Shown here one piece after another: positions 7,827 through 16,306 of a DNA stretch of 64,000 nucleotides. The notes under the pieces were generated by a model. The model did not search any database and was not told the DNA's origin. It saw only the letters and a list, made by a program, of their open reading frames with translations. Source of the stretch: JACVRW01 sp963808545 (GTDB lineage: Bacteria > Actinomycetota > Thermoleophilia > Solirubrobacterales > Thermoleophilaceae); assembly GCA_963808545.1 (NCBI GenBank), contig CAWEGB010000015.1, positions 186,001 to 250,000 on the forward strand. Direction: 5' to 3'. The position numbers and the translations under genes are program-made. Position 1 is the stretch's first letter. Each line of letters opens with the position of its first letter.

Positions 7827-9047
7827 CGTCGAGATGATCACCGAGGCGGCCACCGACGCCCCCGCGGTGTTGAGGTGTATGCCGTCTCGCTGGCGCACCC
7901 GCACGGTCCGGCCGCCGATGCGGATCGAGTCGCGATAGCGCCCGCCCGGGGTGAAGATCTCCACCAGGTCGATGACCCTCACGTCCCGTCCGAGGCCCCG
8001 CGCGGCGCGCAGGATGCCCCGGTTGACGGCCGGGAAGGACTTCCGGAAGAACCCGCTCCGCGGGGTGGGCAGGAGCAGCCAGTAGATCCGGGTTCGCCCG
8101 CCCCGTGCGTACGTCTTCATCATCCGCCGGGCGCGGCGTCCGTACTCGGCCACCCAGGCATCGCCGCAGCAGTCCGCGGAGCCCATCGGGAAGCCGTCGT
8201 TGGCGCCCAGGAACATCACCACCACGTCCGGGCCCCCACCGGCGTGGCGCCGGGCCTGGCGCTGCCAGTCGAGCAGCGAGGGCTTGGAGATGCCGGTGCT
8301 GATGCGGGCGTCGCTGCGGACCCGCACGCCGCGCGGCTCGAGCCGCTGCTTCAGGTAGCTGTCGATGATCTGGATCATCGAGTCGCCGGTGGCCAGCAGG
8401 CGCAGCCTCCCCCCGCGCGGCACGGCCCGCACGACGCGGCGCTCGGCGGCCCAGGGCGTGACGAGCCGGACCCGCCAACCGCCCGCGCGCAGCGCCCGGA
8501 AGCTCGTCTGCGCTCTGCCCCGTCCCGACCGGATCAGCTCGGATCGACACCGCTCGTCGCCACCCGGAGGAGACACGCAGAGCCGGGCCCGGAAGCCGCC
8601 GAGCCGCCAGCGGTCCATCAGCGTGAGCGGAACGGCGCGTCCCGCCCGCGTCCGGCGCGGCGCGGACAGTGCGAGCCGTTTCCCGCAGCCCGGGGTCCGC
8701 ACCCGGGCGGTGGCGCTACGCCCGTCGGCGGCGCGCGCGGTGAAGGTCCGGTTGCGTACGTCGCAACGCCAGGGTGCCACCCGTCGCAACTGGGTCTGAG
8801 CAGAGGTGGGCGTGACGGTGGTGAGGGCGCGCCCGGTGTCCTCGATGGCCACCGTCACTCCCGCCGCCGCCGTGAGGCGCAGGCGGATGTAGCCCGTCTC
8901 CTTCGTGTCGGCGCTGAGGGTGAACGGCGCGGCACCCGTGACCTGGCCGGCCAGGGTGAACAGCCCAGGCCCCTTCTCGGCCTCACCACAGCCCAGGGCG
9001 ATCACCGGCAGCACGACCAACGGCAGAAGGCGCCGCCGGGCGCTCAC
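7800..9047 (-). CDS. SGNH-hydrolase lipoprotein
   Basis: The chosen GTG gives 415 residues beginning with a lipoprotein signal peptide: 'LLPLVVLPVIALGC', lipidated Cys20. This start overlaps the SpoIID stop as GTGA; a longer frame upstream lies inside that gene. Residues 25-210 form an Ig- or beta-sandwich-like N-terminal region with several cysteines. The SGNH domain follows with 'ATGDSMIQI' (Ser223), 'LGANDGFP' (281-287) and 'RDGIHLNTAG' (Asp388, His391). It is paralogous to the protein at 4735-5772. It is probably displayed on the outer face of the membrane and acts in acyl transfer or removal on cell-surface polymer. Confidence 0.82.
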   Translation of the reverse strand: MSARRRLLPLVVLPVIALGCGEAEKGPGLFTLAGQVTGAAPFTLSADTKETGYIRLRLTAAAGVTVAIEDTGRALTTVTPTSAQTQLRRVAPWRCDVRNRTFTARAADGRSATARVRTPGCGKRLALSAPRRTRAGRAVPLTLMDRWRLGGFRARLCVSPPGGDERCRSELIRSGRGRAQTSFRALRAGGWRVRLVTPWAAERRVVRAVPRGGRLRLLATGDSMIQIIDSYLKQRLEPRGVRVRSDARISTGISKPSLLDWQRQARRHAGGGPDVVVMFLGANDGFPMGSADCCGDAWVAEYGRRARRMMKTYARGGRTRIYWLLLPTPRSGFFRKSFPAVNRGILRAARGLGRDVRVIDLVEIFTPGGRYRDSIRIGGRTVRVRQRDGIHLNTAGASVAASVIISTLRRERILR

Positions 9048-10417
9048 CGCATGCGCACGGCCGGTCCTGTCACCCCGTCGGCCCGGATCCGGTGGAGCCC
9101 GGGTGTCTCCGGCTCGAAGCGGTAGCGGCCGAGTCGGGACGTCGTCACTCGCGCGATCGTACGCCAACCGCCCGCGGCACGACGCTGAACGGCGAGGCGG
9201 CGGCCGCGCGGCGCCGGCCGGAACTCACCGGCGAGCGCCTGGCGGACCGGGGCGGGGCCCCACGAGGACGGCCGCGCGGAGCGAGCGCTGCGGCGCGAGC
9301 TCGACACCCGCACGTGTGTGAGCCAGGTGTCGCGCAGGCCGAGCGCGGCACGGATCTGCGGCCCGGTGATCACGCGCGCGCCGCGGCTGCCCACCACCTT
9401 CGCTCGCACCACTCGCGGCGACACGCCGCGCTTGAGCACGTCCAGACGCTTGAAGCGTCCCGGCGCGCCCAGCGCCCGGTCGAGCGTCCCGGCGGAGAAG
9501 GTGGCCTTCCAGCGGTGGTAGGGCGAGCGGGTGTCGTACGGATCCGGCACGCCCACCAGCCACGGCTTGGAGAGCGCTCCGATGAAGGAGAACTCCACGT
9601 TCTCGGTATGCCCGCCCGAGGTGGAGAAGTAGTAGGTCACGGCCGGCACGCCGTTGTAGGTGAGGATGAGGCCATCGGTCTGGTCCACGGCCGCGTTGGA
9701 GCGCACGCTCTCACCCGTGACGCCCTTGTAGACCTGTGAGCGCGTGTCGGGGTACTGGTCGAACGAGCCGGTGGTCTTGCGCGTGGCCAGGGCGTAGGTG
9801 CGTGCGGCCACCGCCTGGACCTTGAGCGCCTCGAGCGGCCAGGAGCTCGGCATCTCCCCGGCCACGACGCCCTTCACATAAGGGTCGAGTGCGATCACGT
9901 TGATCGCCGTGAGGCCGCCGGCGTCCGGCCGGATCTCGATGGCGCCCCGGTAGAGGCCGTCGCTGATGTAGTTGAGCGCTGGACCGAGCAGCCGGACGGG
10001 GTCGTCACCACCGGCGCTGAGGCGCAGCGGCCCGCTGAACCGGGCCACGCGCCGCCCCGACGCCGTGCTCAAGCGGACGCCGCCGCCCGAGCGCCGCGCG
10101 ACGTAGGTGGAGCTGCGGCGCAGCTCACGGCCGTTCGCTGTGGTGGCGCCGCGAATGCGGATGTAGGGATCGTTGGGCTGAAGCAGGACGCGCACCGGCC
10201 GCCCCGGCGCGGATTCGAGGTCGGTGCCCTTGTAGTAGTGGGCCAGGATCCCCTTGAAGCGGCCTCCCTCCAGGGAATAGCCGTAGGCGCCGTACTGGCT
10301 CATCCCGATCCCGTGGCCGAACCCGGCGCCCTTTATGACGTGGCGGACGGCCGCGCCGGCGGTCGCCGGCACGAGCAGCAGAAGGGCCAGGATTGTGAGA
10401 AGGGCGCGGGTACGCAC
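9044..10417 (-). CDS. SpoIID/LytB-domain cell-wall protein
   Basis: 457 residues with a cleavable signal peptide ('LLTILALLLLVPATAGAA') and then 'IKGAGFGHGIGMSQYGAYGYS', the hallmark of the SpoIID/LytB family. The core 'GEMPSSWPLEALKVQAVAARTYAL' and 'SDGLILTYNG-AVTYYFSTSGGHTENVE' segments follow. SpoIID of Bacillus is a lytic transglycosylase acting on glycan strands, and the domain also occurs in non-sporulating actinobacteria. It is upstream of and coupled to the SGNH lipoprotein gene, which suggests both work on the envelope. The C-terminal ~100 residues look like an added beta domain. Start is GTG. Confidence 0.88.
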   Translation of the reverse strand: MRTRALLTILALLLLVPATAGAAVRHVIKGAGFGHGIGMSQYGAYGYSLEGGRFKGILAHYYKGTDLESAPGRPVRVLLQPNDPYIRIRGATTANGRELRRSSTYVARRSGGGVRLSTASGRRVARFSGPLRLSAGGDDPVRLLGPALNYISDGLYRGAIEIRPDAGGLTAINVIALDPYVKGVVAGEMPSSWPLEALKVQAVAARTYALATRKTTGSFDQYPDTRSQVYKGVTGESVRSNAAVDQTDGLILTYNGVPAVTYYFSTSGGHTENVEFSFIGALSKPWLVGVPDPYDTRSPYHRWKATFSAGTLDRALGAPGRFKRLDVLKRGVSPRVVRAKVVGSRGARVITGPQIRAALGLRDTWLTHVRVSSSRRSARSARPSSWGPAPVRQALAGEFRPAPRGRRLAVQRRAAGGWRTIARVTTSRLGRYRFEPETPGLHRIRADGVTGPAVRMR

Positions 10418-10468
10418 GGGACTACAAACGCTCCAAACAGCTCAAGGTAGCGGGGTGCGACGTTGGCT

Positions 10469-11791
10469 TCAGGAGACGGCGTACAGGCGCCACTCGCCCG
10501 GCACGCCCCGCAACTCGTGCTCACCGCGGTCTGCAAAACCGATTCCCGATCCGACCACGAGATCCTTCACGGTGCCCGACACGAGCACCTCGCAGGGGGC
10601 GGCACGGTCCATCACCCGAGCCGCGATGTGCACCGCCAGCCCGCCCAGATCGCCGTCCATCACCTCGAGCTCGCCCGTGTGCAGGCCCGCTCTCACCTCT
10701 ATTCCCAGCGAGCCCATGGCGTCGGCCACCGACGCCGCGCAGCGGATCGCCCGGGCGGGCCCGTCGAAGGTGGCCAGGAATCCGTCGCCGGTGCGCTTGA
10801 CCTCGCGCCCGCGATGACGCACCAGGGCCTGACGGAACAGCGCGTCATGACGCTCGAGCAGGAAGCGCCAGCCGCGATCGCCCATCTCGGCAGCGCGTTG
10901 GGTGGAGTCGACGATGTCGGTGAACATCACGGTGGCCAGCATCCGGTCCGGATCGGCGTCGTGCCGCGCTCCGGTGAGGTGCTCCTCGATCTCGCCGATA
11001 AGCGCCTCGGAGTCGCCCAGAGAGAACATGTTGTCGGTGCCCTCGAGCTCCACGTAGCGGGCATCGGGGATGCGCGAGGCGATGTAGCGCGAGTGCTCGA
11101 TCTTGATGAAGGAGTCGCCTGTCCGGTGCATCACCAGCGTGGGCACGCGGATCGAGGGCAGCACGTCGCGCACGTCGAACTCCCCGATCAGGTCGATGAT
11201 GCGGCGAATCGTGGCCGGGCTGGCGGCGAGCCGCTCGAGGCGGCCCGCCCACTCCATGAACGCCGGGTCGCCGGCCTCGCTCGGCGCCACAGCGGCGGCC
11301 ACCGTGCCCTGGCCCCATGCCGCCACCAGTTCGTCCATCTTGCGATCACGGTCCTCGCCCGACCAGGCCCACTCGTACCCGGGCGCCCAGGTGGCACGGG
11401 CGAAGGTGGCGTAGAGCACCAGCGCGCTCACGCGCTCGGGATAGGTGGCGGCGAACAATGCCGCCATCGGCCCACCCTCGAGCGTGCCGGCGATCGCCAC
11501 GCGCTCGGCGCCGGCCGCGTCCATCACCGCACACACGTCGTCCATCTGCTCCTCGAGCGTGGGCGCTCCCCAGAACGGGTCGGACAGTCCCGATCCACGC
11601 CGGTCGAAGGTGATCACGCGGGCGAATCGCGTGAGCCGGCTCATCACACGCTCCAGCGAAGGCTCGGACCACAGGTATTCGACCTGCGAGATCCAGGGCG
11701 GGATCCAGAGGAGATCGAGGGGGCCTTCGCCCTCCACGATGTAGGCGATGTTGAGGTCGCCGCTCTTGGCGTAACGGGCCACGGGAGCCAC
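10469..11791 (-). CDS. Alpha/beta-hydrolase-like domain fused to class III nucleotidyl cyclase
   Basis: About 440 residues from GTG 11791, chosen because a TAACGT box lies 7 nt upstream and the family typically begins 'RYAKSGDLNIAY'. The first ~240 residues are an alpha/beta-hydrolase fold. The nucleophile elbow reads 'IAGTLEGGPMAAL', so the catalytic Ser is replaced by Leu and hydrolase activity is unlikely. The C-terminal ~180 residues are an adenylate/guanylate cyclase domain: 'VMFTDIVDSTQRA' (first metal Asp) and 'KRTGDGFLATF' (second). The transition-state Asn position reads His in 'AVHIAARV'. This looks like a sensor-plus-cyclase architecture. Confidence 0.85.
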   Translation of the reverse strand: MAPVARYAKSGDLNIAYIVEGEGPLDLLWIPPWISQVEYLWSEPSLERVMSRLTRFARVITFDRRGSGLSDPFWGAPTLEEQMDDVCAVMDAAGAERVAIAGTLEGGPMAALFAATYPERVSALVLYATFARATWAPGYEWAWSGEDRDRKMDELVAAWGQGTVAAAVAPSEAGDPAFMEWAGRLERLAASPATIRRIIDLIGEFDVRDVLPSIRVPTLVMHRTGDSFIKIEHSRYIASRIPDARYVELEGTDNMFSLGDSEALIGEIEEHLTGARHDADPDRMLATVMFTDIVDSTQRAAEMGDRGWRFLLERHDALFRQALVRHRGREVKRTGDGFLATFDGPARAIRCAASVADAMGSLGIEVRAGLHTGELEVMDGDLGGLAVHIAARVMDRAAPCEVLVSGTVKDLVVGSGIGFADRGEHELRGVPGEWRLYAVS

Positions 11792-11798
11792 GCGGGTG

Positions 11799-11821
11799 AC
11801 GTTACTCGCGCCGGGTAGGCT
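11799..11821. promoter_or_regulatory. Back-to-back -10 boxes for the cyclase and ThDP-enzyme genes
   Basis: On the minus strand TAACGT (11804-11799) lies 7 nt before the cyclase GTG at 11791. On the plus strand TAGGCT (11816-11821) lies 7 nt before the GTG at 11829. Only 37 bp separate the two start codons, so any -35 elements must lie inside the opposite transcription unit. Confidence 0.5.
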
Positions 11822-11828
11822 CAGGCTC

Positions 11829-13472
11829 GTGGCCGAGCGCAAAGCATCGGACGTCTTCGTGGAGTGCCTGGAGGCCGAGGGCGTCAAGCACGTGTTCGGG
11901 ATCCCGGGCGAGGAGACGCTCGATCTCAACGAGTCGCTGTCACGCTCCTCGATCGAGTTCATCCCGGTGCGCCACGAGCAGGGCGGGGCCTACATGGCCG
12001 ACGTCCATGGCCGGCTCACGGGGCACGCCGGAGTCTGTCTGGGCACGCTGGGGCCCGGCGCGCTCAACCTGGTCACGGCGGTCGCGGACGCCTACCTCGA
12101 CCGGGCGCCGCTCGTGGCGCTCACCGGCCAGGGCGACCTGGAGCGAATGCACAAGGAGTCGCACCAGTACATCGACCTCTTGCGGGTCATGCGGCCGATC
12201 ACCAAGTGGAACGCCCGCCTGTCGGACGCGGCGATCATCCCCGAGGTGGTGCGCAAGGCGTTCAAGGTCGCCGAGGGAGAGAAGCCCGGCGCCACGCACA
12301 TAGAGCTGCCCGAGGACGTGATGGCCACGGAGATCGACGCCGATCCGCTGCCGCGCCGCCGGCTGGTGCGCCCGGAGCCCGCGGCACGCGAGCTCCTCAA
12401 GGCCGCCGACCTCATACGCGGCGCTGTGCGCCCGGTGGCCCTGGCCGGCAACGGCGTGGTTCGCGCCGGCGCGGCGCCGGCTCTTCGTGAGTTCGTGCGC
12501 GCCACCGGCATCCCGGTGGCCGAGACCTTCATGGGCAAGGGCCTGCTGCCGCCGGAGAGCTCGAAGGCGCTGGGCTCGGTGGGCCTCCAGTCGGGTGACT
12601 ACGACATGGCCGGCTTCGACGACGCCGACGTGGTGCTGGCCATCGGCTACGACCTGGTGGAGCACTCACCGGAGCACTGGAACCCCCGGCGCGACAAGGA
12701 GATCATCTGCATCGACTCGGTGCCGGCCGAGATCGACGCGTTCTTCGTGCCCGAGGTCGAGCTGGTGGGCGACATCTACCACGTGCTTGCCCGCCTCGGC
12801 GAGGAGTGCCGCCACGTGCCCCACCAGGGCGGATCGACCAAGCTGCGCGAGGTGGTGCTCGGGCGCTTCGAGCAGGCCAAGGACGACGACGCCTTCCCCG
12901 TCCAGCCCCCGCGTGCCCTGTGGGAGATCCGCCAGGCCCTCGGGCGCGAGGACATCCTGATCTCGGACGTGGGCCTCCACAAGCTCTGGATAGGGCGGAT
13001 GTTTCCCGCCTACGAGCCCAACACCGTCCTCATCGCCAACGGGCTGGCCGGCATGGGCTTCGCGGTGCCCGCCGCGGTGGCCGCCAAGCTCGTGCACCCG
13101 CAGCGCTCGGTGGTCACCGTCAACGGCGACGGCGGCTTCCTCATGAACGCGCAGGAGCTCGAGACCGCAGTGAGGCTCAAGACCCCGTTCGTCAACGTGA
13201 TCTGGGAGAACAGCCAGTACGGCTCGATCGTCTGGAAGCAGGACAAGAAGTTCGGCTCGCACTTCGGCACCGACTTCACGAACCCGGACTTCGTCAAGCT
13301 GGCCGAGAGCTTCGGGATCCCCGGCTGGCGCTGCGAGTCGGCCGACGACTTCGGTGAGCGCCTCCGGCACGCGCTCACGCTCGACGTACCCTCGCTGATC
13401 GTGTTGCCGATCGACTATTCACTCGACGTGGCCATTTCGGAAGAGCTAGGAACGGAGACGGTTGCCACATGA
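11829..13472 (+). CDS. ThDP-dependent decarboxylase/synthase, acetolactate synthase-like (candidate 2-oxoglutarate decarboxylase)
   Basis: 547 residues from GTG. ThDP-enzyme features: the activating Glu in 'IPVRHEQGGAYMADVHGRLTG', 'GTLGPGALNLVTAVADAYLDR', and the Mg-ThDP motif 'VNGDGGFLMNAQELE...ENSQYG'. The closest general class is the acetolactate synthase large subunit, but there is no small regulatory subunit and no ilvC nearby. Instead it overlaps (ATGA) a succinate-semialdehyde dehydrogenase-like gene. In Synechococcus PCC 7002 the same ALS-like plus SSADH pair converts 2-oxoglutarate to succinate. Alternatives are a catabolic acetolactate synthase or a 2-ketoarginine decarboxylase (AruI-like). 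The fold is certain, the substrate is inference. Confidence 0.85.
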   Translation: MAERKASDVFVECLEAEGVKHVFGIPGEETLDLNESLSRSSIEFIPVRHEQGGAYMADVHGRLTGHAGVCLGTLGPGALNLVTAVADAYLDRAPLVALTGQGDLERMHKESHQYIDLLRVMRPITKWNARLSDAAIIPEVVRKAFKVAEGEKPGATHIELPEDVMATEIDADPLPRRRLVRPEPAARELLKAADLIRGAVRPVALAGNGVVRAGAAPALREFVRATGIPVAETFMGKGLLPPESSKALGSVGLQSGDYDMAGFDDADVVLAIGYDLVEHSPEHWNPRRDKEIICIDSVPAEIDAFFVPEVELVGDIYHVLARLGEECRHVPHQGGSTKLREVVLGRFEQAKDDDAFPVQPPRALWEIRQALGREDILISDVGLHKLWIGRMFPAYEPNTVLIANGLAGMGFAVPAAVAAKLVHPQRSVVTVNGDGGFLMNAQELETAVRLKTPFVNVIWENSQYGSIVWKQDKKFGSHFGTDFTNPDFVKLAESFGIPGWRCESADDFGERLRHALTLDVPSLIVLPIDYSLDVAISEELGTETVAT

Positions 13473-14935
13473 GCATCGCCACCCAGGAACAGACGGTTGT
13501 CGACAACGTCCCCAAGCAGCTCTACATAGGGGGTGAGTGGCGCGACGCGAGCGGTGCAGGAAAGCTCGAGGTGATCGACCCGTCCATCGAGGAGCCGATC
13601 GCCGAGGTGGCCGACGGCACTCCCGAGGACGCGATGGCGGCTCTGGACGCCGCCGTGGGCGCGCAGAAGGAGTGGGCGGCCAGCGCGCCCAATGACCGCG
13701 CGGGGATCCTGTGGAAGGCGTTCGAGCTGATGACCGAGCGGGTCGACGAGCTGGCCACGCTCATGACGCTCGAGATGGGCAAGCCGGTGGCCGAGTCGAA
13801 GGCGGAGATCCTCTATGCGGCCGACTTCTTCCGCTGGTACTCGGGCGAGGCGCTGCGGATCGAGGGCAGCTACAAGCAGTTCGCCAACGGCACGAGCCGG
13901 GTGCTGGTGATGAAGCAGCCGGTGGGCCCGTCGCTGATGATCACGCCCTGGAACTTCCCGATGGCGATGGGCACCCGCAAGGCCGGTCCGGCGCTCGCGG
14001 CGGGCTGCACGGCGGTCATCAAGCCGGCTCAGCAGACGCCGCTGTGCATGCTGGCGATGGCCAAGCTGCTCGAGGAGGCGGGGCTGCCCGGCGGCGTGCT
14101 GAACATCCTCACCACCTCGTCGTCGGGGAGCACCACCGGCCCCCTGATCGAGGACGGCCGGCTGCGAAAGCTGTCGTTCACCGGGTCGACCGAGGTGGGC
14201 CGCAAGCTGATCGAGGCGTCGGCGGCGAACGTCCTCAAGACGTCGATGGAGCTCGGCGGGAACGCGCCCTTCCTGGTGTTCGAGGACGCCGATCTCGACG
14301 CTGCGGTGGACGGCGCGCTGCTGGCCAAGATGCGCAACATCGGCGAGGCGTGCACTTCGGCCAACCGCTTTCACGTGGCGGAGCCGGTCCGCGAGCAGTT
14401 CGAGCAGCGGCTGGCCGAGAAGATGGGCGGCCTGAAGCTCGGACGCGGCACCGAGGAGGACGTGAAGGTCGGGCCGCTGATCGACCAGCCCTCGCGCGAG
14501 AAGGTGGCCGAGCTGGTGCAGGACGCGCTCGACAAGGGCGCCACCTGCGTGGTGGGCGGGGAGATCCCCGACGGCCGCGGCTACTTCTATCCGCCGACCG
14601 TGCTCGGCTCGGTACCCGGCGACGCCCGCGTGCTGACCGAGGAGATCTTCGGTCCGGTGGCCCCGGTCACGACGTTCGAGTCCGAGGAGGACGCAATCGC
14701 CCGGGCCAACGACACCGAGTACGGCCTCGTGGCCTACGTGTTCACGCGCGACATCAAGCGCGCGATCCGGGTCTGCGAGGGCCTCGACACCGGCATGGTC
14801 GGGCTCAACCAGGGCATGGTCTCCAACGCCGGGGCGCCGTTCGGCGGGGTCAAGCAGTCGGGCATCGGCCGCGAGGGAGGTCACGAGGGGCTCGAGGAGT
14901 TCCTCGAGACCAAGTACGTGGCCGTCAACCTCTAG
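13469..14935 (+). CDS. NAD(P)-dependent aldehyde dehydrogenase, succinate-semialdehyde dehydrogenase-like
   Basis: 488 residues, the standard ALDH length. The general base is Glu261 in 'SMELGGNAPFLVF' and the nucleophile Cys295 in 'NIGEACTSANRF'. The cofactor segment 'ITPWNFPMAMGTRKAGPALAAGCTAVIKPA' region and 'LSFTGSTEVGRKL' are intact. 'LEMGKPVAESKAEILYAADFFRWYSGEA' and the C-terminal 'KQSGIGREGGHEGLEEFLETKYV' are typical of the GabD/SSADH group. Its ATG overlaps the ThDP enzyme stop codon, implying tight coupling. The probable role is oxidising the semialdehyde made by that enzyme. Confidence 0.9.
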   Translation: MSIATQEQTVVDNVPKQLYIGGEWRDASGAGKLEVIDPSIEEPIAEVADGTPEDAMAALDAAVGAQKEWAASAPNDRAGILWKAFELMTERVDELATLMTLEMGKPVAESKAEILYAADFFRWYSGEALRIEGSYKQFANGTSRVLVMKQPVGPSLMITPWNFPMAMGTRKAGPALAAGCTAVIKPAQQTPLCMLAMAKLLEEAGLPGGVLNILTTSSSGSTTGPLIEDGRLRKLSFTGSTEVGRKLIEASAANVLKTSMELGGNAPFLVFEDADLDAAVDGALLAKMRNIGEACTSANRFHVAEPVREQFEQRLAEKMGGLKLGRGTEEDVKVGPLIDQPSREKVAELVQDALDKGATCVVGGEIPDGRGYFYPPTVLGSVPGDARVLTEEIFGPVAPVTTFESEEDAIARANDTEYGLVAYVFTRDIKRAIRVCEGLDTGMVGLNQGMVSNAGAPFGGVKQSGIGREGGHEGLEEFLETKYVAVNL

Positions 14936-14942
14936 CGCAGCC

Positions 14943-15737
14943 GTGACTGCCGGCGAAGCCGGGACCGCGATCGTGCGGCGCCCGAGCCCGCGGCTGGCCG
15001 ACGGCATCGTCACCCACGTCGAGCGCCGGGCGGTGGACGCCGAGCGGGCGGTCGAGCAATGGGAGCGCTACGTGAACGTCATGCGCGATCACGGCTGGCG
15101 CATCGTGGAGGCGCCGGCGGCGGACGACTGTCCCGACGGCGTGTTCATCGAGGACGCGGCGGTGGTACTGCGTGGCGTGGCCGTGCTCACGCGGCCCGGC
15201 GCGCCCGAGCGACGGGCCGAGGTCGCCTCGCTCGCCGGCACGCTCGGCGAGCTCGGGCTCGAGCCGAGCCGCATCGAGTCGCCGGGCCGGTTGGACGGCG
15301 GGGACGTGATGAGCGCCGGCGACACGGTGTACGTGGGCCTCGGGGGGCGGACCGACGAGGAGGGCGCCCGTCAGCTGGGCGCGGCGCTGGGCCCCGCCGG
15401 GATGACCGTGGTCACCGTGCCGCTCAGCCGCGTGCTGCACCTCAAGTCTGCGGCCACCGTGCTGCCCGACGAGACGGTGATCGGCCATCCGGAGGCCCTG
15501 GACGATCCCGGCGTGTTCTCCCGGTTCCTGGCGTCGCCCGAGGAGGCCGGCGCCCATGTGGTCCGGCTGGGCGACGGCGCGCTGCTGATGGCCGCCGGCG
15601 CCCCGCGCACCCAGGCGCTGCTCAAAGAGCTCGGGTACCGCCCGGTGACCGTCGACATCGGCGAGTTCGAGAAGCTCGAGGGGTGCGTGACCTGCCTGTC
15701 GGTGCGCGTGCGGCCGGTGCGTCAGGCGCGCCCGTAG
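14943..15737 (+). CDS. Dimethylargininase (DDAH)-like amidinohydrolase
   Basis: 264 residues of the pentein fold. Family features: 'TAIVRRPSPRLADGI' at the N-terminus, 'DGVFIEDAAVVLRGVAVLTRPG', 'RLDGGDVM', catalytic His166 in 'RVLHLKSAATVL', and the C-terminal Cys pair 'EGCVTCLSV' (Cys248/Cys251; Cys251 is the likely nucleophile). DDAH hydrolyses methylated arginines to citrulline and dimethylamine; relatives act on arginine or other guanidines. It starts 7 nt after the ALDH stop, so it is probably in the same transcript. Its 3' end overlaps the convergent reductase by 16 bp. Confidence 0.85.
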   Translation: MTAGEAGTAIVRRPSPRLADGIVTHVERRAVDAERAVEQWERYVNVMRDHGWRIVEAPAADDCPDGVFIEDAAVVLRGVAVLTRPGAPERRAEVASLAGTLGELGLEPSRIESPGRLDGGDVMSAGDTVYVGLGGRTDEEGARQLGAALGPAGMTVVTVPLSRVLHLKSAATVLPDETVIGHPEALDDPGVFSRFLASPEEAGAHVVRLGDGALLMAAGAPRTQALLKELGYRPVTVDIGEFEKLEGCVTCLSVRVRPVRQARP

Positions 15738-16306
15738 GTCGCGATCACCACGCCGGTGTCGGTGGTCTCGGATGACACCAGCCGCAGCGCTGCGGCCTCG
15801 ACGCCGTCGGTGAACAGGCGTCGTCCTCGCCCCAGCACCAGAGGGTGGATGAGCAGCGTGAGCTCGTCCACCAGGCCGTGTGGCATCAGGGAGCGGACCA
15901 GCTCGCCGCTGCCGAGCACCACGAGGTCGCCGGTCCCCTCCGCTCTGAGGTCCGCCACCGACGTCGCCGCGTCGCCCGGCAGCAGCCTCGAGTTGACCCA
16001 GGAAAGCGGCTCCTCGAGGGTGGTGGAGGCCACGTACTTCGTGGCCCGGTCGAGAACCTCGGTGTACGGGTTGTCGGTCTGGCGAGGCCAGAAGCCCGCG
16101 AAGTCCTCGTAGGTGCGCCTTCCGAACAGCATGCCCCGGGTCTGCCCGCTGCGTTTGCCCATCAGGCTGCCCATGGCCTCGTAGGGCGCCGCCCAGCCAC
16201 CGTGCTCGAAGCCGTCGCGGGTGTCCTCGTCGGCACGGCCGGGTGCCTGCATGACCCCGTCGAGGGTCAGGTTCTCGATGGCGACGACTCGGCCCGCGGC
16301 GGTCAC
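15722..16306 (-). CDS. Dihydrofolate reductase-family protein (RibD C-terminal-like)
   Basis: 194 residues. The N-terminus 'VVAIENLTLDGVMQAPGRADEDT', then 'MLFGRRTYEDFAGFWP', 'TKYVASTTLEEPLSW', 'DLVVLGSGELVRSLMPHGLVDELTLLIHPLVLGRGRRLF' and the end 'TGVVIATY' define this NADPH-binding family. It is common in actinobacteria and usually of unknown substrate. The GTG start overlaps the preceding VOC gene stop (GTGA), so both are one operon read from the promoter near 17100. The co-occurrence with VOC and HxlR genes suggests a detoxification role, which is inference. Confidence 0.85.
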   Translation of the reverse strand: MTAAGRVVAIENLTLDGVMQAPGRADEDTRDGFEHGGWAAPYEAMGSLMGKRSGQTRGMLFGRRTYEDFAGFWPRQTDNPYTEVLDRATKYVASTTLEEPLSWVNSRLLPGDAATSVADLRAEGTGDLVVLGSGELVRSLMPHGLVDELTLLIHPLVLGRGRRLFTDGVEAAALRLVSSETTDTGVVIATYGRA

